A stretch of DNA of 64,000 bases from the NCBI GenBank assembly GCA_013360195.1, contig JABWCQ010000007.1, forward strand, positions 62,001 to 126,000. Reading direction: 5' to 3'. This DNA comes from a bacterium (GTDB lineage Bacteria > Electryoneota > RPQS01). The notes under the pieces were generated by a model. It worked only from the letters and a program-made list of their open reading frames with translations, was not told where the DNA came from and ran no database searches. The position numbers and the translations under genes were made by a program. Shown here piece by piece: positions 43,427-52,963 of this stretch (the first letter of the stretch is position 1; each line of letters opens with the position of its first letter).

Positions 43427-44761
43427 ATGAACGACTTTCTCGAATTAGAGTTCAAGGGGAGGCGAACAGAATACGCTGTGAATCCCCAACAGTACCCCTT
43501 CACAAGAGGAGATCTGGCTATTGTCGTCACCGATCGCGGTCACGATCTTGGCAAGGTCTCTCACGTTGGAATTCGCACTGGCGATTCACCTGGAGAAAAG
43601 ATCGCGTTGACCGTTCTGCGACGAGCACGATCCACGGACATTGAGAAGCTGGGGGTCATCCGTGAGCGTGAAGCAGAAGCGAAGAGATTAGCTCGTGAAG
43701 AAATCATCAGGCATCAGCTTGAAATGAAACTTGTGGATGTAGAGTTGCAGTGGGATGGCCGAAAAATGACCTTCTACTTCACGGCCGAAGGCCGTGTCGA
43801 TTTCAGGGACTTGGTACGGGAACTTGCAACTAAGTTCAGAACAAGAATTGATCTGCGTCAGATCGGCGCACGGGACGAAACTAAGAAAATTTCAGGCTAC
43901 GGGGTTTGCGGTCGTCCTCTTTGTTGCGCGACGTTTCTCACAGAGTTCAAACCGATCACGACGCAGATGCCGCGAGACCAGTTTCTTCCTCTCAATCCCT
44001 CAAAGCTCTCTGGTGTCTGTGGCCGCTTGAAGTGCTGCCTAAGATATGAGCTGGACACATATAAAGAGTTTCAACGGGATTGTCCAAAAGTCGGACACCC
44101 AATCAAGGACGAAGACAAGGGACTTGGTGAGGTTGAAAAAATCGATGTCGTCAGGGAGCAGATTCAGATCCGCTACGGGGGCGGTGCAACAGAACGGTAC
44201 ACCAAGGCGCAGTTTGTCGAATTGACCAATTGGCGGCCGCAGATGCCGAAGAATGAATGTATTTGCACCTGCGGTAAGAAAGCAGGTACTTCAGAGGCAG
44301 CCTCAAAGGCATCAACTGATCTTCCAGTTGAAGCACAGTCAAGCGTCAGCGAGGCAAATCGGGGTGATCGTATCACCCTTCGTGCCGAAGGCGGGTTCAG
44401 AGTTGACTTTGAAGATGATGATGAGGAGTCAATGGATGTAACCACTGATGTAAATGTGGCCATGGATTCCCCAGCAAAGCGCAAGCGCAAGAAGAGAAGG
44501 AAAAAGGCTGGGGAACGTAACGAGGTAGGGACAGCATCTGGTTCGGCTCCAATCACTGGGAACAGGGCACAACAGAGGGAAGAGGCGAGTGCTTCTTCGG
44601 ACGCCCAGAGCAATGAAGTTTCGCGAACACAACCAGAACAACAAGGTGCAAGCGTTAGGCACCGAAAGAACCGCAAACGCGGTGGCAGAAGACGTCATGG
44701 CAGCGCCAGTGGAGGTGATACTGCTTCAGGCTCCAGCGCGCAAGAGGAAACCGGAGATTAA
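43427..44761 (+). CDS. PSP1-domain protein (RicT/YaaT-like) with long disordered tail
   Basis: 444 residues from the ATG at 43427 (a TTG three codons upstream is possible). The first 265 residues are the RicT/YaaT family: YPFTRGDLAIV, TAEGRVDFRDLVRELA, GYGVCGRPLCCATFL and GVCGRLKCCLRYE, whose cysteines may bind an Fe-S cluster. In Bacillus the RicAFT complex affects RNA processing by RNase Y. The last 180 residues are disordered, with an acidic patch (DFEDDDEES) followed by basic runs KRKRKKRRKK and HRKNRKRGGRRRH, suggesting RNA binding. Confidence 0.88.
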   Translation: MNDFLELEFKGRRTEYAVNPQQYPFTRGDLAIVVTDRGHDLGKVSHVGIRTGDSPGEKIALTVLRRARSTDIEKLGVIREREAEAKRLAREEIIRHQLEMKLVDVELQWDGRKMTFYFTAEGRVDFRDLVRELATKFRTRIDLRQIGARDETKKISGYGVCGRPLCCATFLTEFKPITTQMPRDQFLPLNPSKLSGVCGRLKCCLRYELDTYKEFQRDCPKVGHPIKDEDKGLGEVEKIDVVREQIQIRYGGGATERYTKAQFVELTNWRPQMPKNECICTCGKKAGTSEAASKASTDLPVEAQSSVSEANRGDRITLRAEGGFRVDFEDDDEESMDVTTDVNVAMDSPAKRKRKKRRKKAGERNEVGTASGSAPITGNRAQQREEASASSDAQSNEVSRTQPEQQGASVRHRKNRKRGGRRRHGSASGGDTASGSSAQEETGD

Positions 44762-44767
44762 GATTCA

Positions 44768-46696
44768 ATGACCAAGTCGTATTATGTAACGACTCCAATT
44801 TATTATGTAAATTCGGCCCCACACATCGGGACAGCCTATACGACAATACTTGCTGACTCGCTGGCACGATACAAACGCTTCCTTGGTAAAGATGCTTTCT
44901 TCTTGACAGGAACCGACGAACACGGCGACAAGATTGCAAGGGCTGCAAGCGAAAAGGGCCTGGCTCCGAAAGCCTTTGTGGATGAGATAAGTACAAAGTT
45001 CCGCGTGCTGTGGCCGCAGTTGTACGTGATGCCCGATCATTTCATACGTACAACTGATCCTGAACATATGAGAACAGTGCAGGGTGTGTTGCAGACCCTT
45101 CATGACCAAGGTGATACATACTTTGGCGAGTATGAAGGACTATATTGCACAGGCTGTGAGCGGTTCCGCACGGAAAAGGAACTGATTGACGGAAAATGCC
45201 CCGATCACGGCACGGTACCGGAGGTAGTAAAGGAGTCCAATTACTTCTTCCGCATGAGCAAGTATCAAGAGTGGTGGCTTAAGTACCTTGAGGATAATCC
45301 GGACACAATTCGACCTGAACGCTATCGGAATGAGGTGCTTGGGTATCTGCGTGAACCGCTGGAAGACTTGTGTATCTCGCGACCTAAATCACGGCTGTCC
45401 TGGGGCATTGAGCTGCCGTTCGATAAGAACTATGTAACCTACGTTTGGTTTGATGCACTGGTAAACTACCTCACAGGAATTGACTATCTCGTGGATCCAA
45501 CGTGGGAGGGAAAATGGAGCAACGCTGAGCATCTCATCGGAAAGGACATCGTCAAACCGCACGGAATCTATTGGCCCATAATGCTTCATGCTGCGGGTAT
45601 CCCAATCTTCAGGCACTTGACTGTCCACGGCTACTGGAATTTTCGCGACGCAAAGATTTCGAAATCAAGCGGCAAACCTGTCGCCGTTGAACCGCTCTGC
45701 AAGGTCTTTGGACCGGATGCCGTACGTTATTTTCTCTTGCGGGAAATGGTGGTTGGACTTGACGCCTCTTTCTCCGTGGAAGCGCTAATGAAGCGAGTTA
45801 ACAGCGACCTTGCAAATGATTTCGGCAATCTTTTCTCGCGTGTGGCAAAATTAGTCAGTGACTATTTTGATGGCCGAATTCCCGATGCCGTGCTCGGGGC
45901 ACCGGAACTGGAATCTCAGGCCGAGGCCCTGTGCAGCTCCGTCGAGGAATGGGTGAATGAATTGAAGTGGCATGTATTGATCGAGGAAACTCTTCAACTT
46001 GTAAGAGCAACGAATCGGTATTTTGAATCGTCCGCTCCGTGGTCGCTTGTGAAGACTGATAAGGCGTCCGCCGCGTCCGTGTTGCGAAACTGCGTGGAAG
46101 CGCTTCGAATTTCGGCCTTACTTCTCTACCCCGTGATGCCCGGCAAGATGACGGATTTGCTAACGAGAATAGGCGAACCTGTACAAGTGTTTACACTCTC
46201 GCAACATGCCCGTTGGGGACAGGTAAGATCTCAGGCTAGAATGAAGAAGGGTGATTCGCTTTTTCCAAGACTGGATGAGACGGAGGTAGCGGCAGCGTTT
46301 TCAGACCTAATGAACTCGCGTGCCGTTAAGAGCATGGCACTCACCGAAAATCAAAATAGTGAGCAGGACCAAACTCACATAACAATTGATGAATTCAAGA
46401 AGATTAGCCTTCGCACAGCAAGAATACTTGAGGCCGAAAAACTTACTGGTGCTGACAAACTGCTTAAGTTGAAAGTGGATGTCGGTGGCGAGATTCGGCA
46501 GATTATTGCGGGCATTGCAGCCTATTACTCACCAGGAGATCTAATAGGAAAAAGTGCAGTAATAGTCGCTAATCTAAAACCGGCAAATCTGCGCGGTGAA
46601 CTTTCGGAGGGAATGTTGCTCGCGGTAAAGTGGGAAGATAAACTTGAGATTCTTACGGCACCAGACTCGGCGCCATGCGGATCACCGATTAGTTAA
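44768..46696 (+). CDS. metG: Methionyl-tRNA synthetase
   Basis: 642 residues. Class I synthetase: APHIGTAYT (HIGH-like), the zinc-knob CTGCERFRTEKE...CPDHG with one Cys pair (the second pair reduced to C and H), TYVWFDALVNY, and KISKSSGK as the KMSKS loop. An anticodon-binding helical domain follows, then a C-terminal tRNA-binding EMAP-like domain from about 535 (EFKKISLRTARILEAEKL) that aids dimerisation. It ends the EnvC-holB-RicT-metG operon. Confidence 0.96.
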   Translation: MTKSYYVTTPIYYVNSAPHIGTAYTTILADSLARYKRFLGKDAFFLTGTDEHGDKIARAASEKGLAPKAFVDEISTKFRVLWPQLYVMPDHFIRTTDPEHMRTVQGVLQTLHDQGDTYFGEYEGLYCTGCERFRTEKELIDGKCPDHGTVPEVVKESNYFFRMSKYQEWWLKYLEDNPDTIRPERYRNEVLGYLREPLEDLCISRPKSRLSWGIELPFDKNYVTYVWFDALVNYLTGIDYLVDPTWEGKWSNAEHLIGKDIVKPHGIYWPIMLHAAGIPIFRHLTVHGYWNFRDAKISKSSGKPVAVEPLCKVFGPDAVRYFLLREMVVGLDASFSVEALMKRVNSDLANDFGNLFSRVAKLVSDYFDGRIPDAVLGAPELESQAEALCSSVEEWVNELKWHVLIEETLQLVRATNRYFESSAPWSLVKTDKASAASVLRNCVEALRISALLLYPVMPGKMTDLLTRIGEPVQVFTLSQHARWGQVRSQARMKKGDSLFPRLDETEVAAAFSDLMNSRAVKSMALTENQNSEQDQTHITIDEFKKISLRTARILEAEKLTGADKLLKLKVDVGGEIRQIIAGIAAYYSPGDLIGKSAVIVANLKPANLRGELSEGMLLAVKWEDKLEILTAPDSAPCGSPIS

Positions 46697-46717
46697 GACA
46701 TCATGGCGGCTAAAACG

Positions 46718-46749
46718 ATTAGCGGCGTATCTTCTGGTGCGCCGCTAAT
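46718..46749. terminator. Bidirectional terminator between metG and the PAS kinase gene
   Basis: A 10-bp stem ATTAGCGGCG (46718-46727) with CGCCGCTAAT (46740-46749), 12-nt loop. It overlaps the stop codon of the minus-strand kinase gene; on that strand the stem is followed by CGTTTTAG. Confidence 0.65.
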
Positions 46750-48733
46750 TGTTTGCAATCGGAAGAGTGATAGTGAACACCGCACCTCTGCCCGGTGGAG
46801 ATTCAACTTCAATGCTGCCACCGTGTTGGCGGATAATGTTCTGAGACATATACAATCCCATACCTAGCCCGCCCCCTTGCTCGCGAAACGACATGAACGG
46901 TTGAAACAAGGATTCCAAAACGTCAGGTGGAATACCCTTTCCTGTGTCTGCAACCTTTACAATGACATTCTTGTCGTCGCTAACTGTGGTAATCGTCAAG
47001 TTTCCGCCTGAAGGCATTGCGTCAATTGCATTAAGAATCAGGTTTATGAGAACTTGGCTGATTTCACCTGCGTTCACTCTGCACTTTGGTAAATCTGGCT
47101 CAGCCTCAACGCGTACCTCAATATTGCAATTGCGGAGCTGAGGACCCATCAGGGCAATACTTTTTTCCACTACCGTATTCATACTTTCAATTGAACGGGC
47201 CAAAGATTCCGATCGTTGCAGGTCCATCATACTTCTGGTCAACAATCTGATTCGCTCAACTGAATCTGAAACTATGTCCATACTCGTTGCAGCACTGCTG
47301 TCGCTGTTTATGCTGCCGGCTATACCTGCCAAGTGGGACGAGATTGCCTGAAGCGGGTTGTTTATCTCATGAGCAACGCCGGTAGCCAGTTTGCCCGCAA
47401 TTTCGAATCGCTCGGAGCGTGCAAGTCTATTTCGAAGTTCGTTTGGTTCCGTCACATCTCGCATCAATCCCTGACCGGCTACTATGTCGCCACCTTGTCG
47501 AATCCAATGATGAGTTATCCTGAACGACCTCCGATACCCCGATTTCGTAAATATCTCGATTTCCTGGGTGAAACGGTCCTTACTGTGTGATTCGAGCGTT
47601 TCAACAAGCTGTTTGCTCTGCTCATTCTCGTTTGACAACTCGCTGATAATTTTGTGTATACTCTGGCCAATGAAATTCTCTCGGACATATCCAAGAGACT
47701 GCGAAAAGGAGTCGTTGAGATAAGTTATTCGACCATAAGCGTCAGTCATATAGATGATGTCTTCAGTCAAGCTAACGAGTCTGCTGAAGCGCTCTTGTGC
47801 CATTCGAAGTTCAGTATTACGCTCGATTAACGCGGACTCACTGTCCATATTACGATTCCGATAATCTGCTCGAAGTCTTTGAGTTTCGATTAGAAAGGAC
47901 ACCAGTTTAAGGAGCTTTGCAATTGGCCAGCTCAATGACTCTATGTCTGCTTTCTCATTTATGGGATCCTCGAGAGTCACAAATCCGTAAACGACCCCAC
48001 CATCCCTCTCAATTGGAATTACGATAGCCTGCATCTGACCTTCAGCTTGCGGTCGCGCACTACTGAAGCTAAGTCCTGCACCGATAGGCAGAACATCAGT
48101 TTGAGTGACATACGGATAAAGCGGCTGCCCAATCACTCTTTCCCTTAGAGTGTGCACAGTTTCGTGCTGCGAATAGAAAGAGATATTCTGAATGCGATTC
48201 TTCTCATTGCCAAGGACAATGGTCGCTTTCCTAAATCCAGTATTCGCCGCAATCTCACGACATGCAATATCTAAAAGTACGCTTAAGGACCCTGCCGATT
48301 GAAGTGATTCTATCGAGTTGAATAGTGAACGCGATGCTCTGCCGGCCGGCGTTTCTTGAGCTTCCAGGGCGACTGCGTGATCGAAAGCACGTTGTAAGGC
48401 AAGTCCAATCTGAAAATCTGTGCTTGCGTTGACATTAAGCACACAGAATAGTCCGTGTGCGTCAAATGTAAACTCATGCAACTCTGATTCATTTTTTAAG
48501 AGAGCAACAACCTGTGTCGTTGCCCGCAGGTGCATTGAAATTTCACTGAAAGCGCCGCTCTTAAGTTCATCTGGCGCGGCCACTACCACAAAAGGCTTGA
48601 CTTCTTGCAAGACTTGTTTTGTCTCAGTTGCACTCCGACAACATATGCAGACAATTCCATGCCCTTGCAAAAGGCCTTCTATCCTTTCGCGCACTTTCTT
48701 GTCTGAATGTATGATGAGTACGGAGTCTTGCAT
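46745..48733 (-). CDS. Cytosolic PAS/GAF sensor histidine kinase with pseudo-receiver N-terminus
   Basis: 662 residues, no membrane segment. Residues 1-120 have a receiver fold (VLIIHSDKKVRERIEGLL), but the phospho-acceptor position reads VVVAAPD, so it is likely not phosphorylated. A GAF-like domain (about 140-290), a coiled coil, a PAS domain (about 315-440), then HisKA with GVAHEINNPLQAISSH (the NtrB/ZraS type) and HATPase (NLILNAIDAM, DTGKGIP, GGGLGMGL) follow. The response regulator is not nearby. It is a monocistronic gene with its own promoter. Confidence 0.92.
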   Translation of the reverse strand: MQDSVLIIHSDKKVRERIEGLLQGHGIVCICCRSATETKQVLQEVKPFVVVAAPDELKSGAFSEISMHLRATTQVVALLKNESELHEFTFDAHGLFCVLNVNASTDFQIGLALQRAFDHAVALEAQETPAGRASRSLFNSIESLQSAGSLSVLLDIACREIAANTGFRKATIVLGNEKNRIQNISFYSQHETVHTLRERVIGQPLYPYVTQTDVLPIGAGLSFSSARPQAEGQMQAIVIPIERDGGVVYGFVTLEDPINEKADIESLSWPIAKLLKLVSFLIETQRLRADYRNRNMDSESALIERNTELRMAQERFSRLVSLTEDIIYMTDAYGRITYLNDSFSQSLGYVRENFIGQSIHKIISELSNENEQSKQLVETLESHSKDRFTQEIEIFTKSGYRRSFRITHHWIRQGGDIVAGQGLMRDVTEPNELRNRLARSERFEIAGKLATGVAHEINNPLQAISSHLAGIAGSINSDSSAATSMDIVSDSVERIRLLTRSMMDLQRSESLARSIESMNTVVEKSIALMGPQLRNCNIEVRVEAEPDLPKCRVNAGEISQVLINLILNAIDAMPSGGNLTITTVSDDKNVIVKVADTGKGIPPDVLESLFQPFMSFREQGGGLGMGLYMSQNIIRQHGGSIEVESPPGRGAVFTITLPIANN

Positions 48734-48765
48734 TTCTTGAAATCACGGGAGATCTGAGTAACAGT

Positions 48766-48793
48766 AATATAGCAATTGCCAAGCCTCTTTCAA
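48766..48793 (-). promoter_or_regulatory. Promoter of the PAS kinase gene
   Basis: On the minus strand TTGAAA (48788-48793), 16-bp spacer, TATATT (48766-48771). Confidence 0.6.
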
Positions 48794-48823
48794 GAGGCAA
48801 TACTTACATGTTTTGCTTTCAAA

Positions 48824-48858
48824 ACAAGAGACCCGTTTCGCAGAAACGGGTCTCTTGT
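48824..48858 (-). terminator. Terminator of mdh-elbB
   Basis: A perfect 16-bp stem (48824-48839 with 48843-48858) and 3-nt loop; on the minus strand TTTTG follows. It is 104 nt past the elbB stop. The stretch between holds another imperfect hairpin with arms GGGTC/GACCC and no frame. Confidence 0.85.
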
Positions 48859-48962
48859 AGAGAATTGAATTCTAGTGCTTTGTAGATTGAAGCTGAGGGT
48901 CTACTTAACTATTGACAGTAGCTGACCCTTTCATCGACACAACGAACTCGGGCAACTGTGAA

Positions 48963-49628
48963 CTATTTTCCTAACAGCCTGGAAAACTCTTCAATCATTT
49001 TGTCGATGCCCTGTTCAACTTCACTGATTCTAGCATTGTACATAAATGCCGGTGTAGAAACGATGTTATACGACTTATCCACAATGCAATCAGTAACTGC
49101 GCAGTTTGTGTGTACAGAGCCAAAGTTATCCACAGCTCTGGATGCCGCTGAATTTCCACCTACCGTCAGCCGAGGTGACATGTTCGTGCCCTTAAGAGCA
49201 CGCGCCAACACCACCGGTGAAATGCATATCACACCTAGTGGTTTCTTCGCAGTAACAACCTTCCGCAGAAACGACTCCAGGATAGGATTGATGCTGCACT
49301 CCTCTCCTTTTACTGCAAAGTCGCAGTAGTTCTTTGCCGCTCCGAATCCGCCAGGCAAAATGAACCCTTCGAGTCTTTCAATCCAAGAATCCGATAGCGG
49401 CTCAATCTTTCCTCGCGCTATTCTCGCCGCCTCTGATAGAACATTGCGACTCTCGGTACTTACCTCACCAGTGCGATGATTCACGACGTGCATTTGTTGA
49501 ATATCTGGCGCAAGACACTGATATTCGATCCCCCGCCGATCTAATGAAAGCATAGTCAACGTTGATTCATAGATTTCCGCGCCATCCATGAATCCGCAGC
49601 CGGCCAAAACAACTCCAACTCGTGGCAT
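48963..49628 (-). CDS. elbB: ElbB-like DJ-1/PfpI superfamily protein
   Basis: 221 residues from the ATG of MPRVGVVLAG, with GGAGG 8 nt upstream. GCGFMDGAEIYES, FILPGGFGAAKN and GVICISPVVLARAL (nucleophile Cys) match the isoprenoid-biosynthesis/glyoxalase ElbB family of class I glutamine-amidotransferase-like proteins. Its true substrate is not settled in the literature known to me; glyoxalase activity is reported for relatives. It is 21 nt downstream of mdh. Confidence 0.92.
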   Translation of the reverse strand: MPRVGVVLAGCGFMDGAEIYESTLTMLSLDRRGIEYQCLAPDIQQMHVVNHRTGEVSTESRNVLSEAARIARGKIEPLSDSWIERLEGFILPGGFGAAKNYCDFAVKGEECSINPILESFLRKVVTAKKPLGVICISPVVLARALKGTNMSPRLTVGGNSAASRAVDNFGSVHTNCAVTDCIVDKSYNIVSTPAFMYNARISEVEQGIDKMIEEFSRLLGK

Positions 49629-49649
49629 GGCCGAATCCTCCACTGATGA

Positions 49650-50573
49650 TTAGAGTTTGGTTGCCACAATTACTGACCGTACGGCCTCCGCCGAATGATC
49701 GAACATCTTCTGCTCTTCGGGAGTGAATTTAATCTCAAGGATACGTTCCACACCAGATCGACCGATGACTACTGGAACACCCATGTAGATTTCCTTGCAG
49801 CCGTATTCACCGTTCAGCCAAACTGCGCAAGGCAAAACGCGCTTCTGATCCACGATAATCGACTCGACCATTTCCACAGCCGCAGCAGCCGGAGCATAAT
49901 ACGCCGACCCTGTCTTCAAATACTTCACGATTTCCGCACCGCCGTCGCGTGTACGTTGAACAATCGCCTCAACTCTCTCTTTTGAAACCAATTCAGTAAG
50001 TGGCACTCCACCCACCGTTGTTAGTCTTGGCAATGGGACCATCGTATCCCCGTGACCACCCAATACGACGGCTGATATGTCTTTGACTGATACACCCAGT
50101 TCCATTGCAATAAACGTACGATATCGAGCTGTGTCCAAAATACCGGCCATTCCGAACACGCGATGTGGTGGGAATCCGGTCAGTTTCAAAGCTGTGTAGC
50201 ACATCGCGTCCAGCGGATTTGATACGACGATAATGATCGCATTGGGAGACGCCTTTGCCGCTTCACCGATGGCCGAGCGCATGATCTCAATATTAGCAGC
50301 CAGCAGATCGTCTCTTGACATCCCGGGAGTCCTGGGCTTGCCGGCAGTCATTACTATAATGTCTGAATTGGCTGTGTCCGCATAACTGTTTGTCCCGACA
50401 ATTGACGTGCTTGAACTGCCTATCGGCGCGGCTTCCCACATGTCCAGTGCTTTGCCTTGCGGAATTCCGTCTGCGATGTCAAGTAAGACTATTTCCTTGC
50501 ATATGTTTTTGTCGGAAAGGATGTAGGCACATGTGGCTCCGACGTTACCAGCGCCAATTACGGTTACTTTCAT
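49650..50573 (-). CDS. mdh: Malate dehydrogenase (LDH-like type)
   Basis: 307 residues. NAD-binding VTVIGAGNVGATCA, VLLDIADG (Asp favours NAD), GKPRTPGMSRDDLL in which the Arg next to the loop selects malate/oxaloacetate over lactate, NPLDAMCYTAL, and catalytic GGHGDTMVPLPRL with His. It is a TCA-cycle enzyme of the tetrameric type common in FCB bacteria. Confidence 0.95.
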   Translation of the reverse strand: MKVTVIGAGNVGATCAYILSDKNICKEIVLLDIADGIPQGKALDMWEAAPIGSSSTSIVGTNSYADTANSDIIVMTAGKPRTPGMSRDDLLAANIEIMRSAIGEAAKASPNAIIIVVSNPLDAMCYTALKLTGFPPHRVFGMAGILDTARYRTFIAMELGVSVKDISAVVLGGHGDTMVPLPRLTTVGGVPLTELVSKERVEAIVQRTRDGGAEIVKYLKTGSAYYAPAAAAVEMVESIIVDQKRVLPCAVWLNGEYGCKEIYMGVPVVIGRSGVERILEIKFTPEEQKMFDHSAEAVRSVIVATKL

Positions 50574-50622
50574 GGAACTCTTGATGATTGGTTTTTATTA
50601 TGGTGAGGCCTTCAAAAACAGA

Positions 50623-50648
50623 GTGCGGCTTCAAAACTGAAGCCGCAC
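50623..50648 (-). terminator. Terminator of rng-rplU-rpmA
   Basis: GTGCGGCTTC (50623-50632) with GAAGCCGCAC (50639-50648), loop of 6, followed on the minus strand by CTCTGTTTTTG. It separates rpmA from mdh. Confidence 0.85.
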
Positions 50649-50691
50649 CGATACTTGCGAATTTCCCGAGACTACGCCGTGCGGCTGGCGA

Positions 50692-50955
50692 TCACGCAGA
50701 CGCAGGAATAATGTGCACAAACTTGCGGTTAGAACGACCGCCATCCGTGAACTTGACAACGCCATTTGCTTTCGCAAACAACGTGTGGTCACGTCCCATG
50801 CCAACTAATTCACCCGGGTGAATCCTCGTCCCGCGTTGGCGGACGAGTATCTCGCCCGCGTGTACGTGTTGGCCTGCATACCGCTTGACACCCAGCATCT
50901 TGGGTTGACTATCCCGGCCGTTACGGGTTGAACCTTGTCCTTTTTTATGTGCCAT
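50692..50955 (-). CDS. rpmA: 50S ribosomal protein L27
   Basis: 87 residues. [19 protein letters not shown] is the standard L27 N-terminus reaching the peptidyl-transferase centre; no extra N-terminal cleavage leader of the Firmicutes type is present. [12 protein letters not shown] and [16 protein letters not shown] complete the match. It is the last gene of rng-rplU-rpmA. Confidence 0.97.
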   Translation of the reverse strand: MAHKKGQGSTRNGRDSQPKMLGVKRYAGQHVHAGEILVRQRGTRIHPGELVGMGRDHTLFAKANGVVKFTDGGRSNRKFVHIIPASA

Positions 50956-50973
50956 GACGTGTTAACGGTTTGC

Positions 50974-51288
50974 TTAGTTTGCTTCTATCTTCTCAATGTG
51001 AAGAAGCGTGAACCATTGCTTGTGGCCCTTATGCTTCTTGTATTCAGTTCTCTTCTTCTTGCGGAATACGATCACCTTCGGATCGCGGCCGTGTTCAACA
51101 ACCTTTGCATGCACCTTGGCCGAAACAGTAGGTTTACCGATCTTCAGTTCTTTTCCGTTGTGAAGCAGCAAAATATCGTCTAAGACGATAATGTCACCCG
51201 GCTTGGTGTCGCCGCGGTATTGCACTTTTATGGTCTCGTCTGGTCTGACTTTGACCTGGTGCCCTTTGAGATTGCAGATTGCGTACAT
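50974..51288 (-). CDS. rplU: 50S ribosomal protein L21
   Basis: 104 residues. MYAICNLKGHQVKVRPDET, KIGKPTVSAKVHAKVVEHGRDP and the lysine-rich KKKRTEYKKHKGHKQWFT segment that contacts 23S rRNA are characteristic. It is 18 nt upstream of rpmA. Confidence 0.97.
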   Translation of the reverse strand: MYAICNLKGHQVKVRPDETIKVQYRGDTKPGDIIVLDDILLLHNGKELKIGKPTVSAKVHAKVVEHGRDPKVIVFRKKKRTEYKKHKGHKQWFTLLHIEKIEAN

Positions 51289-51341
51289 CTTTGCCTGTAA
51301 GATTTATCAGACCCTAAATATATGAATCCTTGCGTTTAGTG

Positions 51342-52904
51342 TCAAGTGCTTGATTTGTCAGGCACCTTCGATTGAAACTCCGATGTTACTTCTCGTCGCT
51401 GCTTCCAACTGTAACCCTTGAATTCATCTATATTTAAGCTCGAGTCTGGTTCGAGCTTTATGTAGAGAAGTGCATCCCACATTATTCGACGAAGGTGAGA
51501 TCGAAGGCCCTGTGTTATATAATCAACGATTACCGGATGTGCACGAATTGTCAATCCCATTTCTCCTGTTTGAGCCCGGAATCTCCGTACCCAGGATTGC
51601 AAACGCGTCACTACAGTTTCCTTCGACTCAATTAATCCCGACCCATGGCAAGTCGGACACGGTTCATTAAACGCGTGAACCAGTGACGATTTGGTTCTCT
51701 GCCTAGTCATCTCCATGATGCCGAATTGACTGATCGGCGCGATGTCCCATTTTGCCCTGTCACCTGACAAAGCTTGGTGCATTGCGTCAAAGACTTTCTT
51801 TCGGTTCCCTTCATGATACATATCTATGAAGTCAATAATTATAATCCCGCCGAGATCACGAAGTCGGATCTGGTGTGCGATCTCACGGCAGGCCTTTAGA
51901 TTAACTCGCAGATTATTCTCATCCTGGTCTTCCTTGCCGACAAAACGCCCGGAGTTCACGTCAATCGTGACAACCGCTTCCGTTTGCTCAATGATCAAGT
52001 AGCTTCCACCACCAAACCAGACTTTTCGCGACAGACCTTTTTCGATTTCCTGTTCGATATTATACAAATCGAAAACGGGGCCGGGGCCTTCATGATAGGT
52101 GATTCTATCGAGAAACGGACGTGCTACTGCGCGAACGTACGCACGAATTTCTCTGTAAAGGCGTTTATCATCAATCACTACTCGAGCAATGTCCGGCCCA
52201 AACAAATCGCGTATTATGCTGGATGTAAGCGGCGCCTCCTTGTGAATCCGGCTCGGTGAAGGAGCCGTTTCAATTTTCGACTCGATCATTCTCCAAAGTC
52301 GTAACAGCATGCTTAGGTCGTGTCGAACTTCAGCGTCTGTTTTGCCTTCGCCAATTGTTCTGCAAATCAGTCCAAATCCTTCCGGCTTAATCTGCTTCAA
52401 TATTGACTTCAGACGTTTCCGCTCTTTCACATCTGGAATACGCTTTGAGACGCCAACAAGATTATCCCCCGGAACAAGCACAAGGAAACGCCCTGGCAAA
52501 GAGATTTGCGATGTAAGGCGGGGCCCCTTCGTTCCAAGAGGTTCCTTAATGATTTGTACAAGAATCTCCTGACCCTGTTTCAGTTCGGCTCGTGGCTTCC
52601 ATGCCCGTTTACGGCCTTCACGCTTCTCTGGAAGAGTCACCTCTTCCATGTCCGTGCCTTCTGCCATATCGACTGCACTTTGATACAAGTCGGAAAAATG
52701 AATGAATCCGTCGATTTCCCAACCAATATCAAGAAATGCCGCCTGCATTCCGGGAAGTACTTTTCGTACAGTCGCCTTGTAAATGTCCCCGACATTTCGC
52801 TCAGCATCCGGGAATTCAACAAACAAATTGGCTAACGACCCATCCTCAACAAGCGCAATGCGAGTTTCGGTAGTGGTCGAATTAATTACTAGTTCTTTCT
52901 TCAA
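51342..52904 (-). CDS. rng: Ribonuclease E/G
   Basis: 520 residues, the size of RNase G without the RNase E scaffold tail. KELVINSTTTETRIALVEDG opens an S1 RNA-binding domain that includes a charged insertion (PEKREGRKRAWKPRAEL). The catalytic part shows TIDVNSGRFVG, NLKACREIAHQIRLRDLGGIIIIDFIDM (metal-binding Asp) and the zinc link CPTCHG. It processes 16S rRNA and decays mRNA. It is upstream of rplU by 53 nt, a common arrangement. Confidence 0.95.
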   Translation of the reverse strand: MKKELVINSTTTETRIALVEDGSLANLFVEFPDAERNVGDIYKATVRKVLPGMQAAFLDIGWEIDGFIHFSDLYQSAVDMAEGTDMEEVTLPEKREGRKRAWKPRAELKQGQEILVQIIKEPLGTKGPRLTSQISLPGRFLVLVPGDNLVGVSKRIPDVKERKRLKSILKQIKPEGFGLICRTIGEGKTDAEVRHDLSMLLRLWRMIESKIETAPSPSRIHKEAPLTSSIIRDLFGPDIARVVIDDKRLYREIRAYVRAVARPFLDRITYHEGPGPVFDLYNIEQEIEKGLSRKVWFGGGSYLIIEQTEAVVTIDVNSGRFVGKEDQDENNLRVNLKACREIAHQIRLRDLGGIIIIDFIDMYHEGNRKKVFDAMHQALSGDRAKWDIAPISQFGIMEMTRQRTKSSLVHAFNEPCPTCHGSGLIESKETVVTRLQSWVRRFRAQTGEMGLTIRAHPVIVDYITQGLRSHLRRIMWDALLYIKLEPDSSLNIDEFKGYSWKQRREVTSEFQSKVPDKSST

Positions 52905-52963
52905 GCAGATGTCACACGACTTTTATCGTGCGTTCCCAAAAGTGTCTTAGCCATTTTAATGGC

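Noticed and set aside
48860-48962. A possible small RNA between elbB and its terminator
   Set aside because: There is an imperfect GGGTC/GACCC hairpin but no promoter in the right place; a plain 3' untranslated region explains it.
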